A stretch of DNA of 64,000 bases from Hydractinia symbiolongicarpus (taxonomy: Eukaryota; Cnidaria; Hydrozoa; Anthoathecata; Hydractiniidae). The stretch is taken from contig NC_079886.1 in assembly GCF_029227915.1 (NCBI RefSeq), positions 9,569,501 through 9,633,500 of the forward strand. Reading direction: 5' to 3'. Below the pieces are notes generated by a model. That model did not search any database. It was not told the origin of the DNA and saw nothing but the letters and a program-made list of their open reading frames with translations. The position numbers and the translations under genes were made by a program. Shown in pieces: positions 1-22,576 of this stretch; positions within the stretch are counted from its first letter, which is position 1; every line of letters starts with the position of its first letter.

Positions 1-246
1 CTTCTATAAATCTACGTTTTTACATAATTTATACATAATAGAAAGAGTATTTAAAATTCTAGACCAAATTCAATACCATTTTTTTTTTAAATTTCTATAA
101 AAAGTTTAACATTCGTAATTCTGACCTAAATAAAAGCATTCAAGGCTGAAACAGTGTAGAAAAACAAGACCATCCAGCCTAAACTGAAATGTAAGCATTC
201 TTATAAATGGAATCAAAATATTACAATTCACTGACTTTCTTTCTAG

Positions 247-3234
247 TTCAAGAAGCTTACATGTACCATGGTAAAATTGTTCACCAAGAACGTGAAGTAA
301 AAGATGAAGGTTAGAAAATTTTACTTTAGTATGTTAATCCACAGTGTGATCGGTATACGGCTTGCAAAATAAAAAGCAGTTAGTCACCAATATGGTGCAC
401 TGCTTTTTACGAAATTATTTTCTTACTAGTAGGAAATTTTTTCGATAGCCAACTCTTTAGTTTTGAACTCGTTTAACGTAGTGCATCTATAGTTTTTGTC
501 ATCATATCCCGAAATAACCTTTCCATGCAGAAATTTTTCTTACGCATGGAAAAAGAACTTACCCTATGCTCCCACATCAACCGTTATCTGAATTTTTGTC
601 GATTTTGAAACCGAATAAAGGCCCAAATTCCTACAAATCGTCAAAATTTTAAAGAATGCGACTATTGTTAGTAATTTTCAAGAAAAGTTACGCGTTATTG
701 CTTCTGTGTATTAAACTTAAAGAGGAAAATGAGAGCTATTGTTTGTGGAAAATGACAAAGCAAAAGGGAGAATGGTTTGAAAGTTCTATGGAAATATGTT
801 CTTAAAGGACAAGAAACTTATCTCAAAAAGGCTAAACATGTAATAACAGAATTTTGGAGAAATGAAAAAATTATTTGACAAAATGCATTTCTCCTTTCTT
901 TTTTTCCTAAAATTAAAAAACTCCCGGATAAAGGCCCAATGAGCCTTAAACCCGGGTATAAGACCATGAGCTTTTAAACAGGGTGAGCTATATGCGGGGA
1001 AGTAGGGTATGTGTTTTCCTTTGTCATGTGGTTTCAAATCGATTTTTTTATTCTTTGATTGAGATTTCTTCCATTATTTTTTTTTAGAAAGAAGAAGTGC
1101 TCCAGGAGATTCCTCAGGTAAGAGTCAACACACAAAAAACATAATTTTACAACGCACTCTCATAAAATGAAACTTTTTTTAAGAACTAAATATGCTTTTA
1201 CTGAAGTGTTCACGTTCCGCCATTATGATTCACGAAAGACCGCGTAAAAATTTCCTCAAATTTAGACCAACATCCAAGGAATGTTGACCAACATCCAATT
1301 TAATATTTTTCTTCCAAAGACAAGAGGATTTTAAACTATACCTGTATAAATGATTACTCATACAGAAGTATAAATACTGTAAATACTATATTACGGGACG
1401 TTTATTTGGAATATTACCTTAAAGAAGGCGTTATTTTAAGATTTCGCGTATAAAGGGCGCTTATTAGAGAACGGGTGCATATAATGCGCAATATATAATC
1501 ATTGTCCTGTTTTTCACGCATGCACATCATCACTTTCATTTTTACGTCCATACCACGTGTCTATTTCGTATTACTACTTATTTTTAACTCTAAATATTGT
1601 CATGTGTAAATCCTCATAAAAACGACTGGAGTAAACAAGATAATCTATTTCTCGCCTCGCTTAACTCTAACCCTAAGTGTTTTAACTAGACATTCAAATT
1701 ATTAGACAATAGATTATTACACTTTTCTCGAATTTCATGATTTTTTGAAAACAACTAATTCATCGAAATTTTTTCCTATATTGGCGTTGATAAAGTTCGC
1801 TGTGTTTACCATTTTGCAAATTTGACTCGTTTTTAAACTGAGGTCAAATACAGCTGGTCACACTCACCATGAAAATATACGAGTGTATCAGTAGTCTTTA
1901 AGAATTTCAAACTCTTTAATCCACTTTTTAAAAAACATTTAAAGAAAAAAACGCGCGAAGTGTGACAGAAAATTAATTAAGAAAAGTGTATTTCTATTCT
2001 AATAAGTTACCGAAGGGAAAGGTTGTTGCGGATAAAGAACTAAAAACGCAAAGTTTATAAAATACTTCCGATTTTAAGCACTTTCTTTGTGATTTTTGTC
2101 AATTTCCGCATCATAAACGAAAGAGATTTTTAAGCCACGCTTATTCTGAAGGGGCAAATCAAAGATTCTATTCCACAACAATTCTTCCCTGGGAGTAAAT
2201 GAAAATTGTAAAAAAACTAACCTTTATTTTTCTAACAACTTCTTGTGATATCTCTCTCTAAAAGAATGTCGTTTTATTAAAAGTCAAATTTTTTAACATT
2301 ATTGGAAAGAGGAATTCTAGTTCTAACATTCTAGTTGTAAAAAAATCTGAAACACAATACACAATAAAGAAGGATGAATCGAAAGTATTGGTTTTCGCAC
2401 TCTTTCCAATGATAATAAAAAATTCGAACTTCGCAATTAATTCTTTAATGTATGCTTCATTTTCTTGTGGCAGGCAAAAATTACCTAACCTCCAAATTAC
2501 TCGAACATTTAGCTATATGTTTAAATCTGTTTCGTTATTTTTAATCGAAAACATAGAATTTTTTATTTATTTTTTGCCTGCCGCAACACTAACCCCTCTT
2601 GCATGTTCTTTGCATGATAACTATTTCTTTAGGTGCTAAACGACAAATGTGTGGTCCACAATGTTCTCCCTCCTCATGTGCTCCCACATGCAGTCCACAA
2701 TGTTGTACCACCATCATCCCAATGCCACCTCCACCACCACCACCATGTCCATCTCCACCATGCATGCCCCCACCACCTTGCCCATCACCCCCTTGCATGC
2801 CACCACCGCCGCCACCCTGTGTCCCACCTGCATGCCCGCCTTCACCATGTACCATGCAAGGTGGTTGCGGAGGTATGGTAGGACCACCCGGCCCACCAGG
2901 AGCAATGGGGGGAATGGGACCTATGGGACCTATGGGGCCTATGGGACCAATGGGAGCAGCTGGTATGCCAGGAATGATGGGTCCACCAGGACCATGTGGA
3001 CCAATGGGACCTTGCGGACCACCAGGAATGCCAGCACCTGCACCAAGACCATGCGCACCTATCTGTCTGCACTGGATGGCTATCATTTCTCAGCAACAAG
3101 CTCAGTGTCCAACTCAATGTCAACAAACGCAATGCTGTGCGCCACCAATGCAAGCTCCACCACCGCCACCACCACCACCTCCACCGATGATGGCATGTAT
3201 GCCATCCTGTGCGCCATCATGCTGTGGCAGATAA
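247..3234 (+). CDS. Minicollagen 1 (nematocyst capsule protein), 5' partial
   Basis: Minicollagens are short secreted collagens that are cross-linked through cysteine-rich domains into the nematocyst capsule wall. I join three exons, 247-309, 1088-1117 and 2633-3234 (stop TAA 3232-3234); all phases close. The first two encode a charged propeptide with an RR pair; the third opens with AKR, a dibasic cleavage site, directly before the mature start QMCG. The mature part has an N-terminal cysteine domain (spacing C3C4C3C3CC), a proline tract interrupted by many cysteines, 17 Gly-X-Y triplets from GPPGPPG to GPPGMP, a C..IC.HWMAI linker, a second cysteine group, a run of ten prolines and a short C3C3CC end. 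The canonical cysteine domain is C3C3C3C3CC, so both cysteine domains are variant. The exon with the signal peptide should lie left of the window. Family call is firm; the two propeptide exons are inferred from splice sites and phase. Confidence 0.9.
372..411. repeat. Short perfect-stem hairpin in minicollagen 1 intron
   Basis: AAAAAGCAGT and ACTGCTTTTT form a 10-bp stem, and CACC/GGTG inside the loop can extend it. It sits 63 bp after the first propeptide exon. It is probably a small transposon relic; nothing else marks it as an RNA gene. Confidence 0.5.
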
Positions 3235-6200
3235 AATTATCGAAATTGGATCACAGCCACTTTGATACTGTTGAAGGCTGAATTTTTTTAGTATATAACA
3301 TGCACATATGTTGTTTACAAAGACGCAACGGGTATTTGATTTTTCAGAAGCTGTTTTTAAATTGTTATGGATCAATTCACATAGAAAGGAAATGGGGGTA
3401 ACCAAGGACGTCCCCGTACATTATCATTATCTGTATGCTAGCATCAGATTCCATCATGCATGATTTTATTAATTTGTCATTTTAATATTTTTATTAGAAT
3501 TTAACAAGTAACAGTACTAACATACTAAAATATAATGTGATAATTTAATACTGCATTCATTTATGGTGTGTGAGTAACACGTAAGAATAATAAGTACTGA
3601 TCTTCTTAATAAATATTGTGACAAATGTGAAAAATCACTCCAGGAGATACGTTACTGTATTTTGTTGCGCTGAAGTTTGCGTATCTGTTTTATCTTTTCA
3701 TACCTTAGTTGGTTTAGCGCATACGTAGTAGCTTCCTACACACTCGTATGAGAGCTCGGTCCAAGAAAAACGCAATTTTACTAACTGAACAGTTTTGTTT
3801 CTGCATACTTCCTTTCTTATCTTCTCTCTGAATGTGGGTATATTTAGTACACAGCGGCTCAGTGCTGCTGTTTTTCTGAAATTTCGGTTTTATTTTGAAT
3901 GTTTTTGAGTTTTTTTGTCCAACGAACAATATTAATAATTTTCTTCGTACCGTTTCTCAGCAGTAGTGCACAAGAGTTATTTGTGCTGATTTTTATTAAT
4001 TTTGTATCGGACGAAAGAATTGGTAACTCTAGCTGATAAATAATAAATGATAAGTGCTCATTGGGCTGCATTAACAAAAATAAAAACAAAGAGTGCGTAA
4101 AAACTGCAGATATGAAAAAAAAAAAATGCGATTTTTAGCATTTAAATCGAAATTTAAAACTTTTATAACATCACTGCCCAGTACACAAATTTGGACAAGG
4201 AACAAATCCATTCGCGGTTTTAGGTCCCAGCACAATAGTACATCTAAAAACGTACCCCTTAAAACAATTTTTTATACTCTTTAGAACGACTGCCTTTATT
4301 TTTTACAAATTGTGACAGAATTATTACCAAGGACCAAAAACTTTAACAAAATCAGCAAAAGTACATACACATTCTACTGGTAATACCGTGTCCCCCTCAA
4401 AAATGACAAATGTTTGTTGGCGTGGCTACATGTAAACGGCACCGCTCAACTCTAAAGGCCACTTTTTAACATTGAATGACGGGAAGTAGCATAAGCTTTT
4501 TGTAGCTATAGCGTTCCTTAAAAACACCGGCAGAGTAGACATTGGGTCGGGTAATCGACATTTTAATCCTATAGGTAGGCATAGCGGTGCTGGATACCAT
4601 TTTAACATATTTTTAGCAGTTTCTGATTCGTCAGGTTATAAACAAATTGTGATATTAAAAAAGCCCGTTGAATATTCCGACCCAAACAGACTGTGGTATT
4701 GCTTATACAGAAGCCGGCCTGCTATCATGTTTCTTTAACTTAAACTGTTTTCGCTTTAGACTAAAAAAACGGCAGGCTTATAGTCCAGGAAAATACTCGC
4801 TGTGGTACCTCCTTGAATCAGAAAGGCAAAAAAATTGACAGTTTTAAATCCTGACATATATAGCGTTTATTTATTTATGATTGCTTTGTGATATTTTACT
4901 GACCATATATAAAAAGCAACTTCGTATACTCTCCTTATCTAAGTCACTTTATTAGAACCGCACTGGATAGAACTGGAAAAGAGAATGCAAAAAATGATAT
5001 CTCATGTCAAATTACCTGTTGTATTATAAAGTTTTGGTCTGTTAGATGTTAAAAAACAGCTAAAATTTGATATTTTGATCTTGAAAGTGTTACTGTTGTT
5101 TTGAAAAGGAAAAAAAGGGATTTTATATGTACGTACTACGTATGCTGGGACCCAAAACTGCCAGAGGATTTTTTTCTTGCAAAAGTAAAAAAATTGAGAA
5201 TCATTGCCAGCGTAAATTTTTTCCCACCTCGATAATGCAAACCTTAAACCAGACTTTGTATAATAAATATTTTGCTTGTTTGTTAAACATGGGTTCTCGA
5301 TGGTAACTTTTTACTGAAATTGTGTAGAGCGCCCGTTGAACGGAAATATATATCACGGGCTAACATATAGAACTTTATATCTGTCATCTTTGAAGGTGGA
5401 GATAAGTGAATAACTCTAACTTCTGTTTCCTCATCATGGGTTTTCTCGCTCGTCACAAATCTCTTTATTTAAAACAAATTTAAGAGAAACTTAAAAATCG
5501 CAATGGTTTTGCTTTTTTTCGTAGGTTGAGAATGGGCGTACATTTAATGGGGCGTTCTTGTAAGGGGCGTTGCTCCATTTTTCTAGGTTTTGATAAGGGT
5601 GTTTGTCTGAGAAAAATTTTTCATTTTTGAGATATTGGGTAATCTTGTTTTTTCTTAAAAATTAAAAATGTCCTCTATTTTTTGACTAATCTATTAAATT
5701 ACGTTTTTTAACTGACTTATCGCAAATATTTTAGGAGGAATGATTGTCAAGAAAAGAAATTTTCGAGGATTCACGAATCCAGATTAAAAAAATCACGAAA
5801 AAATTCTTTTTGTAACATATACCAGTCAGGAATTCGCAAAAATTAATTCTTGTCAAAAAAACTCTAGTTGCCAGGTTCGCAGATGTTTGTCTATATCAAG
5901 GTTTGGAATAGGAGTGTTATTTTCGTGTATTGGCGAATATTATTTCTCGCGACAAATAATAAACACATGATTCGCAAAAATTGGTTCTCGCGAAATAGAA
6001 AAAAACTAAAAAAAAATCGCAAAAATTTCTCCTGCGATGAATTGAAATATACAGCTAAATATATGTTCCCTTTTTCCGAAATTAATTTAAGGAGATATAA
6101 GTGTGCAGTGCTTAAACCTCTGTATCGAGCAGATTAAAAAAATAGTTCACACATAAATTCAACTGGAAACATAATCGTGGCTGAAAATGCGTTACCTGCG

Positions 6201-7440
6201 CTATTGAAAAAGATGTCATCGAAACCTTGTATGAAATCAAACAACGAGGGTTTTTTTTTAATTCCTCTAAATAGTTAAAACATATTTTAATAAATATAAA
6301 AACAACAGACAAAAAAGCATTTCGCCTCTTCTGATCTGAATTTTCTTGATATTATTTTTTTCAGTAAAAACTCGTTCTTTCGCAGGAGGCGCAGTCAGTG
6401 ACCGCCATTTTGGCGCAACTCAATTAGTTATTTTTTTTCATAGGCGCGTATAGGGTTGTACGGGATACTTCTAATTAAACGTTCTTCCAGAAAATTCAGA
6501 CATTATGAACACGTCCCTTCCAACGGCCTTAATTTCAGATTTCCTTTCAAGTTAAAATTTAGTTTGTATTTCACCACCTGCTTGGCCTACGTAAAATTTG
6601 TAGACATGTAGTAACAAGCATTTGCTATAAAAAGAAATTTTAGCGCATTATGTACTACCTTTTCAATGAAAACATATTTAAGATGAATTCTTCTTTCACA
6701 ACATTAGTAGAATTGGTTTAACTTCATACCATCAACATGATGCGTTATTTTCCGCAATTAGGATATTCAATAAAAATAAACGATAAAATTAACGATATGA
6801 AATTAATAATTGCCGACACTTCTTCGAATTAAACCAACCTGCAAAGGTTTGCAACCGCCTTTCTCATCCTAAGCTACCTTGCCGTTAGGGAACTAAATAA
6901 ATTTTCATCATGTTACGCTCTCCATCCTACGAATTTGCAGGTTGTGTTCCCTCCCTCTGTTATCCTCTTTGGTGCAAGTTTTTATAAAACTAGTCGTTAG
7001 CCCGTGGACAATCCACGGGTTTGCCCGTCGCAGCTAAGCTACTATTTTGCGTGACAGACAGACGTATACAGGCATTATAACAGAGGTGATCTTTTCGCCT
7101 GAAATGTTCCTAAAAGTTAATATGAAAGCATATTAAGGATTTTTTATTTGCGGAACTTAGGCTAAATTCTTGACAAATTTTATCTAATTTTATATTCCTA
7201 TCAAATATGTGTGTTATGTATCGTTTGGATTGCAATCACCTGGAGATCACAAATATTACCTTTTGCACGACATTGGCCCGTGGTTATACATATTCCGGTC
7301 ATCAGATTCTCAACCACCGTTTGAGCATTGTTATTGCGATCATCGTTTGAGCATTGTTATTTCGTGCATTCGTAGCACAAAGTAGCGATTCGGCCACCAT
7401 TTTAAATAGAATATTACTTTTAACCATTTTTTCTTTTTAG
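3235..7440. other. Region between the minicollagen genes; no exon recognised
   Basis: AT-rich sequence without an exon I can support. It must hold the 5' exons of minicollagen 2 if they exist. It includes a degraded copy of a GGCGTTTATT-type subterminal repeat near 5530-5585 and a small hairpin CCCGTGGA/TCCACGGG at 7001-7019 inside what looks like a repeat end. Open frames here are short and unlike any family I know. Confidence 0.5.
7001..7019. repeat. Hairpin CCCGTGGA...TCCACGGG
   Basis: An 8-bp perfect stem with a 3-nt loop, just after CTAGTCGTTAG. The related phrase TCCACGGGCTAAC occurs again near 44707, which points to a dispersed element end. Family not identified. Confidence 0.4.
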
Positions 7441-8066
7441 CTTCAAAGAGACAGATGTGTGGATCGCAATGTTCACCATCTTGTGCTCCTGCATGTAGCA
7501 CTCAATGTTGCGCAGCTGCCATGCCACCACCACCACCTCCACCACCACCAATGGCTATGCCATGTGCAGCCCCGCCATGTATGCCTGCACCTCCACCAGC
7601 AGCAGCACCATGCTCACCACCAGGATGTATGCCCGCCATGCCAGCTATGTCAGCTCCATGTATGCCAAGTATGCCAGGATGTGGAAGCATGGGGGGCATG
7701 GGAGCTGCCGCTGCATCTGTTCCAGGACCAATGGGGCCTATGGGACCCATGGGTCCAGCAGGAGCACCTGGTATGCCGGGAATGATGGGCCCAGCAGGAC
7801 CATGTGGACCAATGGGACCTTGCGGACCACCAGGAATGCCAGCACCTGCACCAAGACCATGCTCACCTATTTGCATCCACTGGATGGCAATTGTTTCGCA
7901 ACAACAACAACAGCAAGCACCACAAGCTGCCACATGTCCAGGACAATGCCAACAATCTCAGTGCTGCGCACCACCAATGCAAGCTCCACCACCACCACCT
8001 CCACCACCACCACCACCAATGGCTGCCTGCATGCCATCTTGTGCACCTTCTTGCTGCGGAAGATAA
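7441..8066 (+). CDS. Minicollagen 2, large 3' exon
   Basis: This is a tandem paralogue of the gene at 247-3234. The acceptor ttctttttag ends at 7440 and the exon enters in the same phase as its neighbour, with SKRQMCG, so a dibasic propeptide cleavage site again precedes the first cysteine. The N-terminal cysteine domain is canonical (C3C3C3C3CC), followed by eight prolines, an alanine/proline/cysteine-rich spacer, 13 Gly-X-Y triplets (GPM repeats, then GPC GPM GPC), the conserved C..IC.HWMAI linker, a glutamine-rich stretch, CPGQC and CC groups, eleven prolines and the terminal C3C3CC. The stop TAA is at 8064-8066. I could not find the signal peptide or propeptide exons between 3235 and 7440; they may be short or absent. 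Secreted, nematocyst-specific expression is expected from the family, not shown by the sequence. Confidence 0.88.
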
Positions 8067-9780
8067 AAAATGGTCATTTTATATAGAATTTTTTTCAATA
8101 TTGCTATGCACTGTAAAACTTCTTTCAACATAGAGAAATAATACGGTTAACTTGGTTAATTTATTAGTTGTCGTTCTTGCTGAAACTGTGTTTATTTTTC
8201 GCGAGCGGAGGTTGTAGCCAAACAAGCAGATATTTCAGACGAAGTAACTTTTCTTACCACTACAATGTCGCTTTTCGTTATTATACCGATAGTATTGTGG
8301 CGGGGTTTTTCTTTAAACTAAGAAGATTCCGTCTATTAATAAGGCTGACAAGTGTAGTTCATAATCTGTTTCAGCGATGAGCACTAAGTTTTTTTCGCAT
8401 AAGACATCCAATTTCGAATTTTGAATATATATAGAAAAAAAGTTAACATCTCAATAGTCAAGAATATCAAACATGACCATAAATAATGTAACAATGAAAT
8501 TTTTAGACAAACATGAAAACCTTTTTAAGGTTAATTTGGGGTGGGGTAAATGTTGCCTAAGCAGCATAATTTTTCTTTTTTTCGCAAACATGAAATGAAA
8601 TTTGTGAATAATAATCTGTACAGAGGTTATAGTTCAATTATAAAAAAGAAACAAATGAATTTTAAAAAAAGGTGAAAACCATTTTCTAGCAAAATTTGAA
8701 ACTAGTTGATTTTTCCTAAAATCATTATGATTTTTTTGTCAAAAATTTAAAATCGTCAGTTGTTAGCATTTATTGATAAGTAACTTAGTGCAAAAAATTA
8801 AAAAAATCGAATGAACAGATCTAGAGATATACTACGTAGATAAAAATGCGAACTTTTGTTCAGCAAATTTTGGACCGTTTATATCCGTTTCCGAGCAAAC
8901 AGATTTTTCTTGCAAACGAGACCAAATGAAATTTGTAGGTAGTTAGCTGTACTAACATTTTAGCCTAAATATAGAAAATTTGGCCTAAAATTTTTGGTGT
9001 TTTGTCCAAAAACGTCATTATGATTTAATTTTTAAAAATCTGAATATGCCACTTTCTCGCATTTATTAGCTGTGGAACACACACCTTCTAGTTAGTTTCG
9101 GCTAAAAGCTCACACAAAATCCTGATCTTCTGGGATTTAAGTGAAGATGCGTATCTCGGACGCGGTTAGTAAAATTGAAAAAGAATTATTATTGCCTTGT
9201 AAATACTTTGAATGTTTTCTATGCTTCTATATGCTCATAAAAATACCACACACCCATGTAAATCTTAGAAAAATCATTTTTATTATTTCGGCTATAACTG
9301 ACGTATATAGCAGACCAGCTAACGTAGTCAGTGTCAGTAGATAGCAACAGACAGCTAGCTATTTTGTGCTTTCCTCACAAGTTTTTCATTTAGTTAGCCA
9401 CAAAAGTAAGGAAGCAGATAGCTATAAATCCTGTAATAAAAACCCTGCAAATTTTAGCTGCAATACTCTGCTTAACAAATTATCTTTCCATACATCATAA
9501 TTAATAGTGTTAGCTTAGCAACAGAATTTTATCCTAGTGGTATAAGCGAGTTTCAATGTTTGATTTTACGGAATTTTCACTCTTATACGACTATAATACG
9601 GTGAAGATCTTTTTTGCTTAAATTTGCACAATTTTTTTCAATATGTTGATATTGTAGGGTATGCCTTCCCCATGTTTTTCACACCTGACTACGTCTTCCC
9701 CATGTTTTTTTATAAACTTGGCGTTGCCGTATCAACAGCATTCATAAATTGAATCAGCTAATTATATATACACTATATAC

Positions 9781-9975
9781 AGTAGACTCCCGGTAACTCG
9801 AACACCGGTTAACTCAAACTGTTTTTACAGTCCCTTGGACATTTCTTAATACTTTCTTATAAAAACTACCCCTTAACTCGAACCCCAGATAACTCGAACA
9901 TTCGTTTCATCGAACCATTTTTTGGTCCCCCCTTAAGTTAATTTCTTCGGATAACTCGAACTTTTTAGTGTCTAA
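9781..9975 (+). mobile_element. Pogo/Tigger-like terminus relic
   Basis: The stretch begins TA-CAGTAGACTCCCGGTAA and repeats the words AACTCGAAC, AACTCAAAC and ATAACTCGAAC at short intervals, which is typical of the ends of pogo-superfamily DNA transposons. A possible opposing end, GTTTGAGTTATC, lies at about 10647-10658. No transposase is left. The family assignment rests on the look of the terminus only. Confidence 0.45.
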
Positions 9976-10275
9976 GTAGAAAATAAAAATAAATTTCGAC
10001 AAAGCTGTTCTTAAATAATTCTTTTTACAAAGGAGCCAAAATTTTCCTTTTGATACCAATATGATAAAAGAGAAAGCTCTTCAACTTGCCGAAAGTTTTG
10101 ATCTTAAAAGTTTAGAAAATAATTACATTCTTGTACGTAACAAAAGCTACTTTCTTACAAGTTACAGTCCTCTTTTAAATGCTAAGCAAGCGAAGCTTGA
10201 GTCTTGAGTTTTTTATTAGCTTAGGATACGTCGATGATTAGAAATAGGCAGCGTGTATTCTAGAGTAACAATAAA

Positions 10276-10397
10276 AAACCCAGCTTCGTTCCACAGCTTC
10301 ATAGCTGTACAGCTATCTTGTCCTTAGGTCATCCTGTATCTTTTCTGACGTCAGGCCGTTGCGGTATAAAAAAGAGGCAACTGGGAGCGAGGTTAAT
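10276..10397. mobile_element. CAACCTCG-family palindromic element, diverged
   Basis: Ends AACCCAGCTTCGTTCC and GGGAGCGAGGTT resemble the family, and the core TGACGTCAGGCCGTTGCGG followed by TATAAAAAAGAG matches the copies at 29942-30032 and 61037-61139. Confidence 0.55.
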
Positions 10398-10599
10398 CCA
10401 CCTGCTAAATGTCGGTCTTTAACAATTTAAGATAGAAAACAGCACAGGAAGTATAAACCAATGTGGCAAGAAATATCTCGCAATGTGGGGTCTCTATATT
10501 ATCTCAACGCAGTTTAGCAACATCTTTTCTTTTCACTGTCATAACCCTTCGAAGTCGTACTTAAAGGCATCAATCTATTTATGGTAAGAGTTGTTCAAT

Positions 10600-10638
10600 T
10601 TTCACTAATAACATTTAAGTTAAATGTTATTAGTGAAA
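10600..10638. repeat. Perfect inverted repeat, 18-bp arms
   Basis: TTTCACTAATAACATTTA and its exact complement flank a 3-nt centre (AGT). Likely a palindromic miniature element or hairpin of unknown family. Confidence 0.7.
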
Positions 10639-10763
10639 TAAAAAGTTTGAGTTATCTAAAATTATCGTTGTTCCACACACACAAAAAAAATTACTACATT
10701 TCTCTGTAAATTACAATACAGAGAATTTATTGCAAATTAAATTATTTATTAAAAAAGTAAAAA

Positions 10764-10842
10764 TTAGCCGTAATTTTGTACCGTTAGTCGTAATTTCGCA
10801 CTGTTAGCCGTAATTTCGTACCGTTAGCCGTAATTTCGTACC
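10764..10842 (+). repeat. 20-bp tandem repeat, four copies
   Basis: The unit GTTAGCCGTAATTTCGTACC is repeated four times with a few changes (TTTTG for TTTCG, GTCG for GCCG, GCACT for GTACC). Confidence 0.8.
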
Positions 10843-11058
10843 ACAGGGGCTTCAGAGAAAGACGAATATGTACGCATTACAGATGTGCATATATTTACAT
10901 AAGATAATCACAGCATAAATACAGATTTTTAAAGGTTCTTTTTAAATTAAATCTTTTAGTCCAACAGAACGATGGTTGTGCGCATGCAACATTGAAGTAT
11001 TTTATTAGGATTTTAAGTCCGGGAATCCTATTGGTTAATGGATTTTATTATTGAAATT

Positions 11059-21641
<10,583 letters not shown>

Positions 21642-21832
21642 GTTTATTGTTGATTATGTTATAGCTGTTCCTTCGTGTACATATAATTTTAAGTGAAGTT
21701 GATAATATATATGTTCCGCACAACTTTATTCCTAAAAATATTAGGCTGCGACCCTCGGCTACATGAATTTATATAAGAGTTAGGCATATATGCATAACAT
21801 GTTCATATACATGACGTACAAGCAATAAAATA

Positions 21833-21890
21833 CGCGGGAAATCTTGCAAAGGAGCGCGATATATGCCATAAATCATGTGCGCGCCGGGAA
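21833..21890 (-). promoter_or_regulatory. E2F-type sites upstream of MCM6
   Basis: On the MCM6 strand, TTTCCCGC (21834-21841) matches the E2F consensus TTTSSCGC exactly and lies about 193 bp upstream of the start codon. A second, weaker site TTCCCGGCGC is at 21881-21890. MCM genes are classical E2F targets in animals. Binding itself is inferred. Confidence 0.55.
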
Positions 21891-22460
21891 GGAAAAAAAC
21901 GGTTTGCGTTAGGTACCCAGCCAGAGACAAAAAGAAAGCCTTGGAACAAGATTGAGGAAAGTGTCCGTCTCTACCATCTTTTTTAACCTCGTCTGTCAAT
22001 AGTATACCTGATTTTGATCTCAATGTAAGTTGCTTAGTTCGTTTTTCACTATTCCAATTACTTTTTTTTATTTATTCTTCGCTTTAGGAAAGTCTACAAT
22101 TTGGATATACACTCGTGTAAAATCTTTCTGTTAAATCTGGAAGGTATATCTTAATATAAACAAGACGTATGATATACGCAAACAACCTCGCGGATAAAGT
22201 TCACAAAAAGCTGTCTATCTAAACGTGATTTTTGTTACGAAGTTAGACACGACATATTTTGCTATTCAGATAGGCGATATTTATTACGCACTACGCAGTT
22301 ATTTTTCAAAATTAATTTGTGAGATCTTTTTGAACGGAAAATTTCTCGAAAATTCGATTTTCGATGGGTCCGCCTTGGGTAAACTGACTAACAGGAAAAA
22401 GAAAGACTCCAAACCCCACCTAAAAGTTGCTAAATTCAGTAATCCAGCATCTTATCTCTT

Positions 22461-22545
22461 TAAAAAAAAAAAAAAAAATAGTTACCAAGATGAGATTCGA
22501 ACACACGACTACTCCCGTGTCGGTGCTCAGAGAGGCAAAAATTTC
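22461..22545 (-). mobile_element. tRNA-like SINE fragment
   Basis: On the - strand GTGTGTTCGAATCTCATC resembles a tRNA T arm and pol III B box, followed by a run of T. No intact acceptor stem or A box is visible, so it is not a tRNA gene. Confidence 0.45.
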
Positions 22546-22576
22546 CATTCTTGTAGGACACATTTGCGTTTTAATA

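Larger units (their letters stand above)
8067..11058. other. Intergenic, repeat-bearing
   Basis: No coding exon recognised between minicollagen 2 and the 3' end of MCM6. It contains a pogo-type terminus with repeated AACTCGAAC words (9781-9975), a CAACCTCGT-family element (about 10276-10397), a palindrome (10600-10638) and a 20-bp tandem repeat (10764-10842). Confidence 0.6.

Noticed and set aside
2589..3086. 165-codon glycine/proline-rich frame on the - strand
   Set aside because: It is the antisense shadow of minicollagen 1; codons for Pro and Gly read back as Gly and Pro. No splice or start context supports it.
2649..3281. 210-codon frame on the + strand overlapping minicollagen 1
   Set aside because: Out-of-frame reading of the same repeats; lacks the cysteine pattern of the family.
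7502..7933. 143-codon frame on the - strand
   Set aside because: Antisense shadow of minicollagen 2.
21769..22023. 84-codon - strand frame upstream of MCM6
   Set aside because: It spans the likely MCM6 promoter, has no family resemblance and no splice partner.
22490..22545. tRNA gene on the - strand
   Set aside because: Only a T-arm-like segment is present; no acceptor stem or D arm.
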